This document shows, piece by piece, positions 48,324-57,735 of a DNA stretch of 64,000 nt. Position 1 is the stretch's first letter. Each line of letters begins with the position of its first letter. The translations under genes and the position numbers were made by a program. Source of the stretch: Macrostomum hystrix (taxonomy: Eukaryota; Platyhelminthes; Macrostomidae); the NCBI GenBank assembly GCA_950097015.1, contig CATNEN010000001.1:16806501-16870500 (forward strand), in the 5' to 3' direction. The notes below the pieces were generated by a model. The model searched no databases and had not been told where the DNA came from. It saw only the letters and a list, made by a program, of their open reading frames with translations.

Positions 48324-48690
48324 GTGGCAGAGTCGTTGATGAGTTTGCCACTCGCACCAAGGTCCCTGAGTTCGATTCCGCGGCGAGGCCACATTCATTT
48401 GGGGCGCAGCCGCAGAGAGAAGGCTTGGGGGCTTGTCCACGTGCAATTTACACCCTTGAGGGCCAACCTCCAAGGCACAGTGAAATGTACACTGCTTGAC
48501 GATGGGAAAGTCAGGGCAGATGTACACACCTGTGTGAGCGTGTGCCTGCGCACAGTATCTGTGTGCGTGTGTGCTCAGGAGTCAGCGGAATGGGCAGAAT
48601 TGCCTCCTCGCTGGCTGCGGGTCTAGTGTCACCAAATGATTTAACACTGCCCGCAGCCCTACTGCAGCCCTATTAATTATAATTAATAAT
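48324..48690 (+). mobile_element. SINE family 1, best-preserved copy
   Basis: Starts GTGGCAGAGTCG (A box), with B box GAGTTCGATTCC near 48369. The full body has GGGGCGCAGCCGCAGAGAG, GAGGGCCAACCTCCAAGG, CACACCTGTGTGAGCG and CTCGCTGGCTGCGGGTCTAG, ending in an ATTAATTATAATTAATAAT tail. It lies immediately upstream of a DEG/ENaC remnant. Confidence 0.82.
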
Positions 48691-48704
48691 AGACCAGCAA
48701 AAGA

Positions 48705-49424
48705 CCAGCAGTTTCTATCATCCGATTTCATTGCGCTGCACGCAGTGAGGTGTCAGAAAACTTATTCGAAATTACTGCTGCTTTCCTCGCCTCATTAACC
48801 GATCGAAACTTCACACCGAAATTTCTAATAAGGACTCGTTTATCCTGCCATGGTCCATATCGGCGATATCCTTATCGCAGTCTCAGACTGGTCGCTCGAA
48901 ATGGATGATTCTTCACCTCAGACAGGAGATACCGCCAGGTGAGTACCCATCCGAGCTTGTCACCTCATTCCTACTGGGTCCTGGCAAACATTATAACGTA
49001 GAGATTGAAATCACTCAGCAAGTCTGTCAGAAGTACACGTTTTCCGGCCTGACTCGGATGGCCGGCTTCCGGCCGGCCCTCCCATTGTTCAGTTCGACGG
49101 GTCGCCGTGCAAATACATTTACAGCTATTCCTACTACTACTATAAGTATCACAAGCAGCTGCAGCTATTCACAAACAATTCTGACGACGTCAGTCCGTTA
49201 GCTTGACCTCTGAAAGGTAAAAACTACTTACTATGCATGATGGACGGGCTACAAAATGCGCCGCAGCTTGCTTAAGGTGCAGTTCGAGCTGCGAAATGAA
49301 TTTTCCGATTGAGTTGCTTTCTCCAAAGACTTCAACCCCCGACGTTGGCGGGGTTTTCAGAATCTACCTGAGTATATCTCTGTTAACACTCTGCGAGCTG
49401 CTGGAGGTCATCTTGAATTGGTGA
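48705..49424 (+). pseudogene. DEG/ENaC channel pseudogene, copy 4 (heavily decayed)
   Basis: Recognisable islands: SSFYHPISLRCTQ followed by a stop (48707), PPGEYPSELVTSFLLGPGKH (about 48930-48990), ITQQV, a broken Tyr-rich segment (about 49120-49160) and DVGGVFRIYLSISLLTLCEL (about 49340-49400). The N-terminal third is missing and frames are broken between the islands. Confidence 0.83.
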
Positions 49425-49590
49425 GATACTGAGACAGTGAGATACTGAGACAGTGAGATACTGAGACAGTGAGATACTGAGACAGTGAGATACTGAGACA
49501 GTGAGATACTGAGACAGTGAGATACTGAGACAGTGAGATACTGAGACAGTGAGATACTGAGACAGTGAGATACTGAGACAGTGAGATACT
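49421..49590. repeat. 16-bp minisatellite at the end of DEG/ENaC pseudogene 4
   Basis: About ten perfect copies of GTGAGATACTGAGACA starting exactly where the TM2 remnant ends. Confidence 0.95.
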
Positions 49591-50249
49591 GGTTCGTAAG
49601 CGTGCACTTTGTGTGAAGCTTACGGGGTTAATGACCGGCTGGCCGCCCCCGCGTCTCGTTCTTTCTGCCCCCCCTTTGGTGCGTGCACTGCGTCCTCTCC
49701 CCTCCGCCTTCGCCCCTCTGCACCCACCCCCTCCCTGAGCCGCTTATGTGGCTGCCCAGCCTCTCTCTCTCCTGCTTTTTTTCCGCCCGGCTGTCGAGTA
49801 GAATTGATTTTCTCCAGAATGCCTAAATAGTGCTTCTGATCAATCGGGAACTTATTGTAATAGAAAATTCAGCAAATATGTATAAACTCTGACTACTTTA
49901 ACTTTTCTATCTGTACTGGTTACTTGTGACAATAGAGCTGTTGACAGATGATTTGCCTCGTCGATAGAATCAACACATAGATTAAACAGCTCGGATGAAC
50001 CCAATGAGCCCTACCAATGACCCAAGGTAGCTTTCCAGTGCAAACACAAGCTTGAAACAGGAGCCTAAGTGAATCCTGCTACTCTGTCCACACGGCACTC
50101 ACGAACTCACGACCTGAGCATAGTTAAGGATAAATATATTTTCTTCTCCTATATTACAATGCGATACTTTTGAGCGTTTCTCATTAGCTCGTTAAAGACT
50201 CAAAATTTTGTTCGATTTAATTTGGCGGTTTATAATCGAAAAAATCGCC
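49591..50249. other. Intergenic, no gene seen
   Basis: A pyrimidine-rich stretch (49650-49800), then AT-rich sequence up to DEG/ENaC copy 5. Confidence 0.5.
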
Positions 50250-51941
50250 ATGACAGTCGCGCAGCAGCTGAAGTCCGCGCTGAGCACCTCGACATCGCAC
50301 GGTCTGCCTAAAATTGTCGCTAGCAAGCCAATCCACGTTCGACTGGCTTGGCTACTACTGTACCTGGTCATGCTGAGTCTATTTTTCAAAGACTTTTTTG
50401 AGCTGATCGCCAAGCTGCAGTCCGGCAAAGTGACTACTTTCATCGAGTCCGAGAGCGAGCTGTTTCAATTCCCTGACCTGTACGTATGCTTCGAGAACCC
50501 CGTTTCTGGCAGTTACTCAGCAAACATCGACATCGGGACTGCGGTAGTGATCAACGACTTCTTCAGGGTAGCCGACGATGCGCTGAATGCGTTTTCAGTT
50601 TTGCGGAATTTCACTGAGCAAGAAGCCAAGCAGAAGAAAACTGAGTATAGCTATGTGAACGTTTTCGGCTTGCCTTACAAGCTTTTAATCGACCATCTGG
50701 CTCATCGCACCGAGCAGAGCGTCATCGCCAGCACCATTACCTACATCAATGAGTCCGGGGTGCCCACGTCTACCGCAATAAAACCCACGGAGTTCAACCA
50801 CCCACTGTACCTTCGCTGCATGCAGTGGAGAATCAACAGCGAATGGCAGCAGAAAATGTCTGCCGCTGGGTCATGGTCAGGGCTCACCTTGAGCTTACTC
50901 CTAGACTCCAACTCCTCTTTTTTAGACTACAAAGAGTCGCCGGTTAAGCGGAAAACATTCGCCTCAAACGGGGTTGAGATCCCAATTTCAGACTGGTCGA
51001 TGATGGTCAAAGACTACTCGGAGGCTGACAGGGTGACCGGTCTGAGAGTGTTTCTGAGTCCACCTGGAGAGTACCCGTCAAACTTTGTGAGCTCGTTCAC
51101 TCTGGCTCCTGGGAATTTTCACTCGGTTGAGGTGAAAATGACGAGTTATAAGTACACAGAGAACCAGCTCGATTGCACGGCAAGGCAGCCTCAAGTTGAT
51201 TTTGTGAATCCCTACGACCTGTCTCCGTACAGGCACACGTACAGCTACTCGTACTGCTACTACTATGAGTACCATCGACTTTCACAGCAGCTTTTCAACT
51301 TGTCTGGGCAAATCAGTCCATTGCCGTGGCCTCTGAGGAATAAAAAATTTATGTACAATGTCTCAGGCTCACCTGATTTTGGCAGTACAGTTTATAACGA
51401 TTCCACGTGGGACGAGCACGACAAATTTTCTACGCGAATCCGGGAAGCCTGCAAATCAAAACGACCATGCGAAAAACTGAAGTACACAGCCAGCGTCTCC
51501 AGTGCTCACTGGCCTTCTGAAAGCTCCCTCGTTAGTTTCGTCAACGGTTCTGTGAGACAGGCCTGGGCTCAGGCCAAGACCAAGAACCTGTCAGTTCCCG
51601 CACTGGACCTTCTGATGACCGGCAATGCATCGAGCGTGGCCTCCTATGTACGCAGCAACCTGGTCAAAGTGCAAATTAACCCTAGCGGAATCATGTGCGA
51701 TAGAGTCACATTTGCCATAGACTACGGCTTGTCAAATTTTATATCCGAGGTTGGCGGCACAATGGGAATCTACCTGGGCATGTCGCTGCTTACCTTGTGT
51801 GAACTATTGGAGCTGTTGCACAATTTAATTACATCCCTGACGTGCGTGAAAAGGTGCCAAACCTCAAGTGTAAACAAGGCTAAGGCAATTGGTTTGAGTG
51901 CAATTGAGCCAAGTTGTTCTGAAGTCGTGCATCCAGTCTAG
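50250..51941 (+). CDS. DEG/ENaC family sodium channel subunit, copy 5
   Basis: 563 aa, one exon. The first ATG of the frame lies at 50250. HG motif at residues 17-18, TM1 about 32-54, FPDLYVC at 74-80 and the Tyr-rich motif NPYDLSPYRHTYSYSYCYY in the mid extracellular domain. The C-x5-C pair (ACKSKRPC) precedes the SSAHWPSESS segment. Pre-TM2/TM2 reads FISEVGGTMGIYLGMSLLTL. The tail is about 40 residues. The extracellular domain has only about seven Cys, roughly half the number in canonical ENaC/ASIC subunits. It is closest in wording to copies 6 and 8. Expected role: subunit of a sodium-permeable plasma-membrane channel. Confidence 0.92.
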   Translation: MTVAQQLKSALSTSTSHGLPKIVASKPIHVRLAWLLLYLVMLSLFFKDFFELIAKLQSGKVTTFIESESELFQFPDLYVCFENPVSGSYSANIDIGTAVVINDFFRVADDALNAFSVLRNFTEQEAKQKKTEYSYVNVFGLPYKLLIDHLAHRTEQSVIASTITYINESGVPTSTAIKPTEFNHPLYLRCMQWRINSEWQQKMSAAGSWSGLTLSLLLDSNSSFLDYKESPVKRKTFASNGVEIPISDWSMMVKDYSEADRVTGLRVFLSPPGEYPSNFVSSFTLAPGNFHSVEVKMTSYKYTENQLDCTARQPQVDFVNPYDLSPYRHTYSYSYCYYYEYHRLSQQLFNLSGQISPLPWPLRNKKFMYNVSGSPDFGSTVYNDSTWDEHDKFSTRIREACKSKRPCEKLKYTASVSSAHWPSESSLVSFVNGSVRQAWAQAKTKNLSVPALDLLMTGNASSVASYVRSNLVKVQINPSGIMCDRVTFAIDYGLSNFISEVGGTMGIYLGMSLLTLCELLELLHNLITSLTCVKRCQTSSVNKAKAIGLSAIEPSCSEVVHPV

Positions 51942-52017
51942 AAATTTAATTTTTTCTTTTTGTAGAAGAAAAATATTGTAAGTAATAATTATCGCGAAAA
52001 TAAAAAAATTTCTCGAT

Positions 52018-52130
52018 TACACCTGCCCTATTTGGGCCAGATGTGCAGTCGAAAGCACAAGCCACAGTTATTGCGCATCGCATCTGAAGGCCGCGTACGG
52101 TGGGACGACGCACCCACCTCAATAGTTAAA
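52018..52130 (-). mobile_element. SINE family 2, 3' fragment
   Basis: Minus-strand match to the 3' end of the 63.4-kb element (ACACCTGCCC...GGGCCAGATGTGCAG). It breaks off near 52130. The head with pol III boxes is absent, a typical 5' truncation. Confidence 0.65.
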
Positions 52131-52557
52131 TACAGAACTGAATGTACCATGAAATGTCTTCTTTGCTTTCTTCTTCTTCAAAACCAAATATTTTGGATAG
52201 TCCAGGACACTGCATTTTGTTGCGATATATACATTTGATTGATCGATAAATTCTGGAAATCAACTGTTCCAATAGGCAAACAGAATTTGAGGAATGGTAT
52301 AAAATGAACTGTAGATAAGATTCTTGAATTTACATTTAAGGATAAGCTAAGTGTCACGGACAGTAACGAACAATGTCGTAAATCTTTTGGTATCAGTGGA
52401 AGAGTTGGATCGATTCAACAAAATGCTGCCCTGTTCTCACGCAAAGCAAACAAAAAGTCAGAAGAATTTGGGGCAGAAGCATTTGCGCCGCAGTTTAAAT
52501 CTTTGAACTCAGTTTGAGTGAACTCAAAGCGCTTGATAGCAACTCAAGAAGCTGGAA
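52131..52557. other. Upstream region of DEG/ENaC copy 6
   Basis: No gene. GGTATAAAATG at 52296-52306 looks like a TATA box but lies about 250 bp before the ATG. Confidence 0.4.
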
Positions 52558-54228
52558 ATGCAGCAGGTAAAGATTGCTCTGAGTCTCACGACCGCACACG
52601 GTTTGCCAAGAGTGGTCTCCAACAAGCCAGTCTTTGTGCGAACAGCATGGCTGCTGCTGTACCTCCTGATGCTAGCCCTGTTTCTCAAAGGCTTCTTTGA
52701 ATTAATCGTCAAATTGCAGTCGCAAAAAGTCACCACGTCAATTGTTTCTGAGGGTGAAAAGTTCCAATTTCCCGACGTGTACATGTGCTTTGAGAATCCC
52801 ATCTCGGGAAGTTACTCGGCCAACATTGACGCCATCACAGCGGCAGCCATTAACAACTACTTCAATGCCACCAGCGAGCAGATGCGGATGCTAATGCTCC
52901 GGAAGAACTTCAGCAAGGAGACGGCCAGCGAATGGATGACCAACAACAGTTTCATGCTGGTTCACGGGCTGCCCTACAAGCTGCTCATCGACAATTTGGC
53001 TCACAGAGTGGAGCAAAGCGTGATCTCTAGCAGCATTATTTACATTCAGGAGTCCGGAGCGCCCAGCCACGCTGTGATCGAGGCGAATGAGTTTCATCAC
53101 CCTCTATATCTGAGCTGCCTGCAATGGACCATCGACGCCACCTGGCAAGAGAAAATGACAACCTCAGAGTCGTGGGCTGGGCTCACCGTCGCTCTTTTGC
53201 TGGACGGAAACTCGTCGTATTTGGAGTCGAAAGGATTTCGAATCGAACAGAAGACTTACATCCCGGGCGGAACAAAGATTCCAGTGTCTGATTGGTCTTT
53301 GTCTTTGAAAGACTTCATAGAGGCCGACCGGGTGGCCGGAGTGAAGGTGTTTCTCAGCCCACCTGGAGAGTACCCGTCAGACTTTGTGAGCTCGTTCTCT
53401 CTGGGTCCGGGAAAGTATCACTCAGTCGAGGTTAAAATGACTCGCTACGTGTCTGAGAAGCACCAGTTTGAGTGCCTCGACGAAGAGCCTGATGTTGAGT
53501 TCGTGAATCCCTACGATCTGTCATCTTACAAGCATAGGTACAGCTACTCGTATTGTTTCTACAATGAGTACCATCGATTGCATCAGAAACTGTTCAATTT
53601 GTCTGGTCAAATCAGTCCGCTGCCGTGGCCCCTGCGCAACCTGAAATACTTATATAACCTTACTGGTCAGACCCATTACTTCAGTGCCGACTATGACCAA
53701 TCAGTTTTGACCGAGGAGCAGAAACTGATCGACAAGATCCGGACTGCTTGTAAAAAGGAACGACCCTGCAACAAAATAGACTATAGCGTCAGCATCTCCA
53801 GTGCCGACTGGCCAACACAGAGCTCATTGTCGCCCTTCATCAACAGCTCCGTGAGGCTGGCATGGTTGCAGGCAAAAGCCAGAAATCTCAGTGTTCCAGC
53901 GCTCGACTTTCTATTGACCGGACAAGCAGCAGACGTGGCGTCCTATGTACGCACAAACCTGGTCAAAATGCATCTCAAGCCGTGCAGCGTGTTCGGCGAC
54001 ATCATCACCTTCTCAAGTGACTATGGCTTCTCAAACTTCATCTCGGAAGTTGGCGGAATCATGGGAATCTACCTGGGCATGTCTCTGCTCACTATTTGCG
54101 AGTTGATTGAGCTGCTATTCGATGTGTCCGCCTGGTACTGGACCAGGTGCAGCTTACTGACTCTGGAAAGGCGTGTTACTCCGACGGACAAATCTGCAAT
54201 GTCCAGTGACACCATTGTTGCAAATTGA
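52558..54228 (+). CDS. DEG/ENaC family sodium channel subunit, copy 6
   Basis: 556 aa, one exon, starting MQQVKIALSL. HG motif at residues 14-15, TM1 about 30-52, FPDVYMC, NPYDLSSYKHRYSYSYCFY, ACKKERPC, SSADWPTQSS, FISEVGGIMGIYLGMSLLTI. The cytoplasmic tail (about 35 residues) has Ser/Thr and one Cys. It shares all landmarks and an intronless structure with copies 3, 5 and 7. Several N-x-S/T sequons in the extracellular part (for example YFNATS, LFNLSG) fit glycosylation. Same inferred role as its paralogues. Confidence 0.92.
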   Translation: MQQVKIALSLTTAHGLPRVVSNKPVFVRTAWLLLYLLMLALFLKGFFELIVKLQSQKVTTSIVSEGEKFQFPDVYMCFENPISGSYSANIDAITAAAINNYFNATSEQMRMLMLRKNFSKETASEWMTNNSFMLVHGLPYKLLIDNLAHRVEQSVISSSIIYIQESGAPSHAVIEANEFHHPLYLSCLQWTIDATWQEKMTTSESWAGLTVALLLDGNSSYLESKGFRIEQKTYIPGGTKIPVSDWSLSLKDFIEADRVAGVKVFLSPPGEYPSDFVSSFSLGPGKYHSVEVKMTRYVSEKHQFECLDEEPDVEFVNPYDLSSYKHRYSYSYCFYNEYHRLHQKLFNLSGQISPLPWPLRNLKYLYNLTGQTHYFSADYDQSVLTEEQKLIDKIRTACKKERPCNKIDYSVSISSADWPTQSSLSPFINSSVRLAWLQAKARNLSVPALDFLLTGQAADVASYVRTNLVKMHLKPCSVFGDIITFSSDYGFSNFISEVGGIMGIYLGMSLLTICELIELLFDVSAWYWTRCSLLTLERRVTPTDKSAMSSDTIVAN

Positions 54229-54725
54229 TTATTTATCTACCTCCCGATGCAAGAATACTATTTTTTTCAAATGCAAATAGCAAGAACTGATCGAGCTATT
54301 ATGATCCATTTCCCAACAGATTCAAGTTGAATCATATTTTACCCTGGCAAATAAACTCCTAGGGGCTAAACATGCATCGAACATACAAGCGTCCAATTGA
54401 TCAAATTATTCAAACAATTATATTCTACGAGCCGTAGTTCCCATTTTCCAGGTGTTTGACAGTTTAATATTTACCTGTCTGCTCTACGGGAACACAGATC
54501 GATTTGGAGCTGCTTGACTACTAGACACTGAGAGGTGAAAAATTTGATTGCTTAACAATAAGCTGTTATAGGACTATATAATTATTCTGGTTAATTTTCC
54601 GTAAATGGCCTTGTCTGTCTGTTTCTGATTAAGTCCAGCCTCTAAAATCCATGCGACTCCCCAACGTCAGCTCACAGATCTAAAATACCAGGAGCTGGAA
54701 GAGAAGAGATAACACTTACAGAGGG
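54229..54725. other. Spacer between DEG/ENaC copies 6 and 7
   Basis: AT-rich spacer. TATATAA near 54575 is about 150 bp before the next ATG. No other feature. Confidence 0.45.
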
Positions 54726-56321
54726 ATGAAGCAGAGGCTGAAAACAGCTCTAACAAACAGCTCATTGCATGGCCTGCCTCGCACAGTGACGGAGAAGCCC
54801 TGGTGCATCAGGCTGATGTGGCTTATGCTCTTTCTTACCACTCTCGGCTTCTTTGTCTACGGGCTCGCGCGCTTCGTTGGCAAACTGGTTCTGAACCCGC
54901 AGACGAGTACTCTGGAAGCCAACAGCGTCTTATTTAAATTTCCGGACATTTACGCCTGCTACGAGTCTCCTATCTCAGCTAGTTATGCTGCCAATGTTGA
55001 CCGACCATCTGCCGACGCAATCAACGCCAGACTGAATGCGACAACGCCGGCTATCAGGAAGTATCTGGCGAGAAAGTATTCGAAAGAGTCGGATGAGAAT
55101 AAAACAATGCCCCCGAGGACGTACTTCTACATGTACTCTCTTCCGTATTCGCTAGTTGTCGACGCCCTGGCTCACAGACTCGAGCAGGCTGTCATCAGCA
55201 GCGGTGTGATGTACAGAACTGATCGAGGAGTGCCGAAATATGAGCCTATTGACAGCGTGAGCTTCTATCACCCGATGTACCTGCGCTGTTTTAGGTTTAC
55301 TCTGAACAAAATCATGCAGATCGCTGTGCTGAAATCTGGCTCGTCGGCTGGGATTGTGCTGACACTATCAATCGATTCAACAATCTCCCAGATCGAGTCG
55401 AAGGGTGCAAAAATTCAGCAGATGATCTATTCGAGTTTTAGTCAGCTATCGGTGTCCCAGTGGACAATGTCTGTTAAAGACTACCTGGAGCCGGACAGGA
55501 GCGCAGGTGTACGCGTGTTCCTCACCCCGCCGGGAGAGTATCCGTCTGAGTTCGTCAACTCCTTCATCCTGGGTCCCGGCAAGTACCACAGCGTCGAGAT
55601 TGAAATGCTCCAGCAGGTATACACGCCCGGTCAGTTTGAATGCCAAGACGAGCCACCGGATGTGCAGTTCGTGAACCCGTACGATGAGACACCGTACAAC
55701 CACACATACAGCTACTCCTACTGCTACTACAAGGTGTACCACAAAATAGTACAAGAAAAAGTTAACTTATCAGGTGATGTCGGACCAATGCCTTGGCCGC
55801 TGAGGGGTAAAAGGTATATGTTCAACTTGACTGGGGAGCCGAACTTCGCCGACATTACTGGGAATGAGACTGTGCTCTCCAATTTCGAAGAAGGTCTAGG
55901 AGATGTGGACGAGAAGTGTCAAACAGAACGGCCCTGCACCAGCCTAAAGTACCGAGCCAGCGTCTCGAGTGCAGACTGGCCCTCCGAGGGCTCCATCAGT
56001 TCCTTTATCGACAGCTCAGTGAAGAAGGTGTGGACGCAAGCCACTGCCAAGAACCTCAGCGTTCCGGTACTCGACTTTCTAATGACCTGCAATGCATCCA
56101 GTGCCGCCTCATATGTACGCAGCAACGTCCTCAAAGTACACTTAAGGCCTCTGAGCATTCAATCTGACCAAATTGTCTTCTCAAGGGACTACACAATCCT
56201 AAATTTTATTTCGGATATCGGCGGAATCATGGGTATCTACCTGGGCATGTCGCTGCTCACAGTGTTTGAGTTATTTGAACTGTTTTATGAAATAATCATG
56301 GCGTTCAGGGAGTCAATTTAA
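54726..56321 (+). CDS. DEG/ENaC family sodium channel subunit, copy 7
   Basis: 531 aa, one exon, starting MKQRLKTALT. HG motif at residues 15-16, TM1, FPDIYAC, NPYDETPYNHTYSYSYCYY, C-x5-C (KCQTERPC), SSADWPSEGS, FISDIGGIMGIYLGMSLLTV, then a very short tail (YEIIMAFRESI), so it lacks the 30-45 residue cytoplasmic extension of copies 3, 5 and 6. The LMTCNASS segment has Cys where the paralogues have Gly. Pseudogene copy 2 at 41.9 kb is a fragment of this gene or of a very close relative. Confidence 0.92.
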   Translation: MKQRLKTALTNSSLHGLPRTVTEKPWCIRLMWLMLFLTTLGFFVYGLARFVGKLVLNPQTSTLEANSVLFKFPDIYACYESPISASYAANVDRPSADAINARLNATTPAIRKYLARKYSKESDENKTMPPRTYFYMYSLPYSLVVDALAHRLEQAVISSGVMYRTDRGVPKYEPIDSVSFYHPMYLRCFRFTLNKIMQIAVLKSGSSAGIVLTLSIDSTISQIESKGAKIQQMIYSSFSQLSVSQWTMSVKDYLEPDRSAGVRVFLTPPGEYPSEFVNSFILGPGKYHSVEIEMLQQVYTPGQFECQDEPPDVQFVNPYDETPYNHTYSYSYCYYKVYHKIVQEKVNLSGDVGPMPWPLRGKRYMFNLTGEPNFADITGNETVLSNFEEGLGDVDEKCQTERPCTSLKYRASVSSADWPSEGSISSFIDSSVKKVWTQATAKNLSVPVLDFLMTCNASSAASYVRSNVLKVHLRPLSIQSDQIVFSRDYTILNFISDIGGIMGIYLGMSLLTVFELFELFYEIIMAFRESI

Positions 56322-57735
56322 TTTGCCGCGGCGTTTAGCACTGAGACCATAGTCTCTTTGGAACTCCCCTTTTTTAATTCAAAACTTTTCATTTTTTGCA
56401 ACTTTTTTACTCAACAAAAATCGAGCTTTTTATGGCTCTGATACATTCGAAATATATTTTTTCTGTAAGGAGCCATTTCTAAAGTTTTTTGTCGATCGTA
56501 CCTTCACATTAAGCATATTCTGCTTTCAATACCTGTTTCGATTCATAAACAATTGTAATTAGCAGCTAATTTCCATCCGAAACAACCTTTTTTTGTTAAA
56601 AGATCACATACCAGACTGGCTGTTAAGTAATCAGCTGAAACACTCTTGAACGTCAAACTGCAGGCATCGATCGGTAAATAAACAAGTGACGATCCGATTG
56701 TTTTTGCAAAGCTAATAGCTGGTCGTTAAACACTGATTTGCATACATGCAAACATTACAGTTTTTCATATTGGCTAATTGTTTGACAAATTGAGCAGGAC
56801 CAACGACTATCACAGTGTTTCCAAAGGCGGTTACAAAGGCTATTGCAGCAGGACTGTACAGAACGAAAAGCAGCACAGGCGAACCTGCGACGACGCTACA
56901 GATTTTTGCGGACGTCAGGTACCGGGCCACCGAGGTAGACGAACTGCCCTTGAGCCATTTAGCAAGGAAAAAGAGAGCGAAAAAAGATTCGCATGGTAAA
57001 GAAAAGCACTTTTAAATAATCAGTGAGAAGGAGCTGGGAAGCGATGCTTATTTCATAGTCGAGGGCCTCACATAGGGCCAGGGCTAAGTTAAAAAGCACG
57101 TGATGGAATCACGTGGGTTCTAAAAATAGCAACTGACGTCACTAGCGCGCAAACCTCACTCCTGCGTAGGTTCTGACTCATAATAAAAGCATCAATTGCA
57201 GCAAAAATATCTACTGTACTTTCAACGACAAAGAAAAAGGCAGGGGGAGAGCAGGAGCACTCAAAGTACACACGCGGCCGGGGGTGCGGGCGGGGCAGAG
57301 AGGAAACAGACCAGGCGCTGCCAGGCGCTGCGCTGCCTTCGCTCACAGTGAAATGGGGGCCTGAGCTACCTAGCAGTTGGGGCTATCGACAGCTAGTGAG
57401 ACACCAATAGGCCCCCAAGCAGTGGCTGACAACACATTCGGTCTACTGGTTGCCTGGGTTATTTAATTGCCCACTGCAAACAATTTCTTGCTGGTCAGTC
57501 TGCTTCCATGTTGATATAGCCGCACGGTTACTGTTGCTGAGCTGCTATCTCGATGGCAAACTAAATACTCGTAAAATAAATGCCCGAGGAGAAGAACAAC
57601 AGCAAAAGGCGCTGCCCACATTGCAGCTGGCAAAACAGCTCTAGGAGTCTCGTTGGGGACGCGGCAGCGCAGAATAGAATCGAGAAGGACACAGCGATAG
57701 CCTGACGAGACAGTTGGTTTGTCTCCTATTTGAAA
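56322..57735. other. Spacer between DEG/ENaC copies 7 and 8
   Basis: 1.4 kb, AT-rich at first, then GC-richer near 57240-57400. No gene, SINE or tandem array is recognised. Confidence 0.5.
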
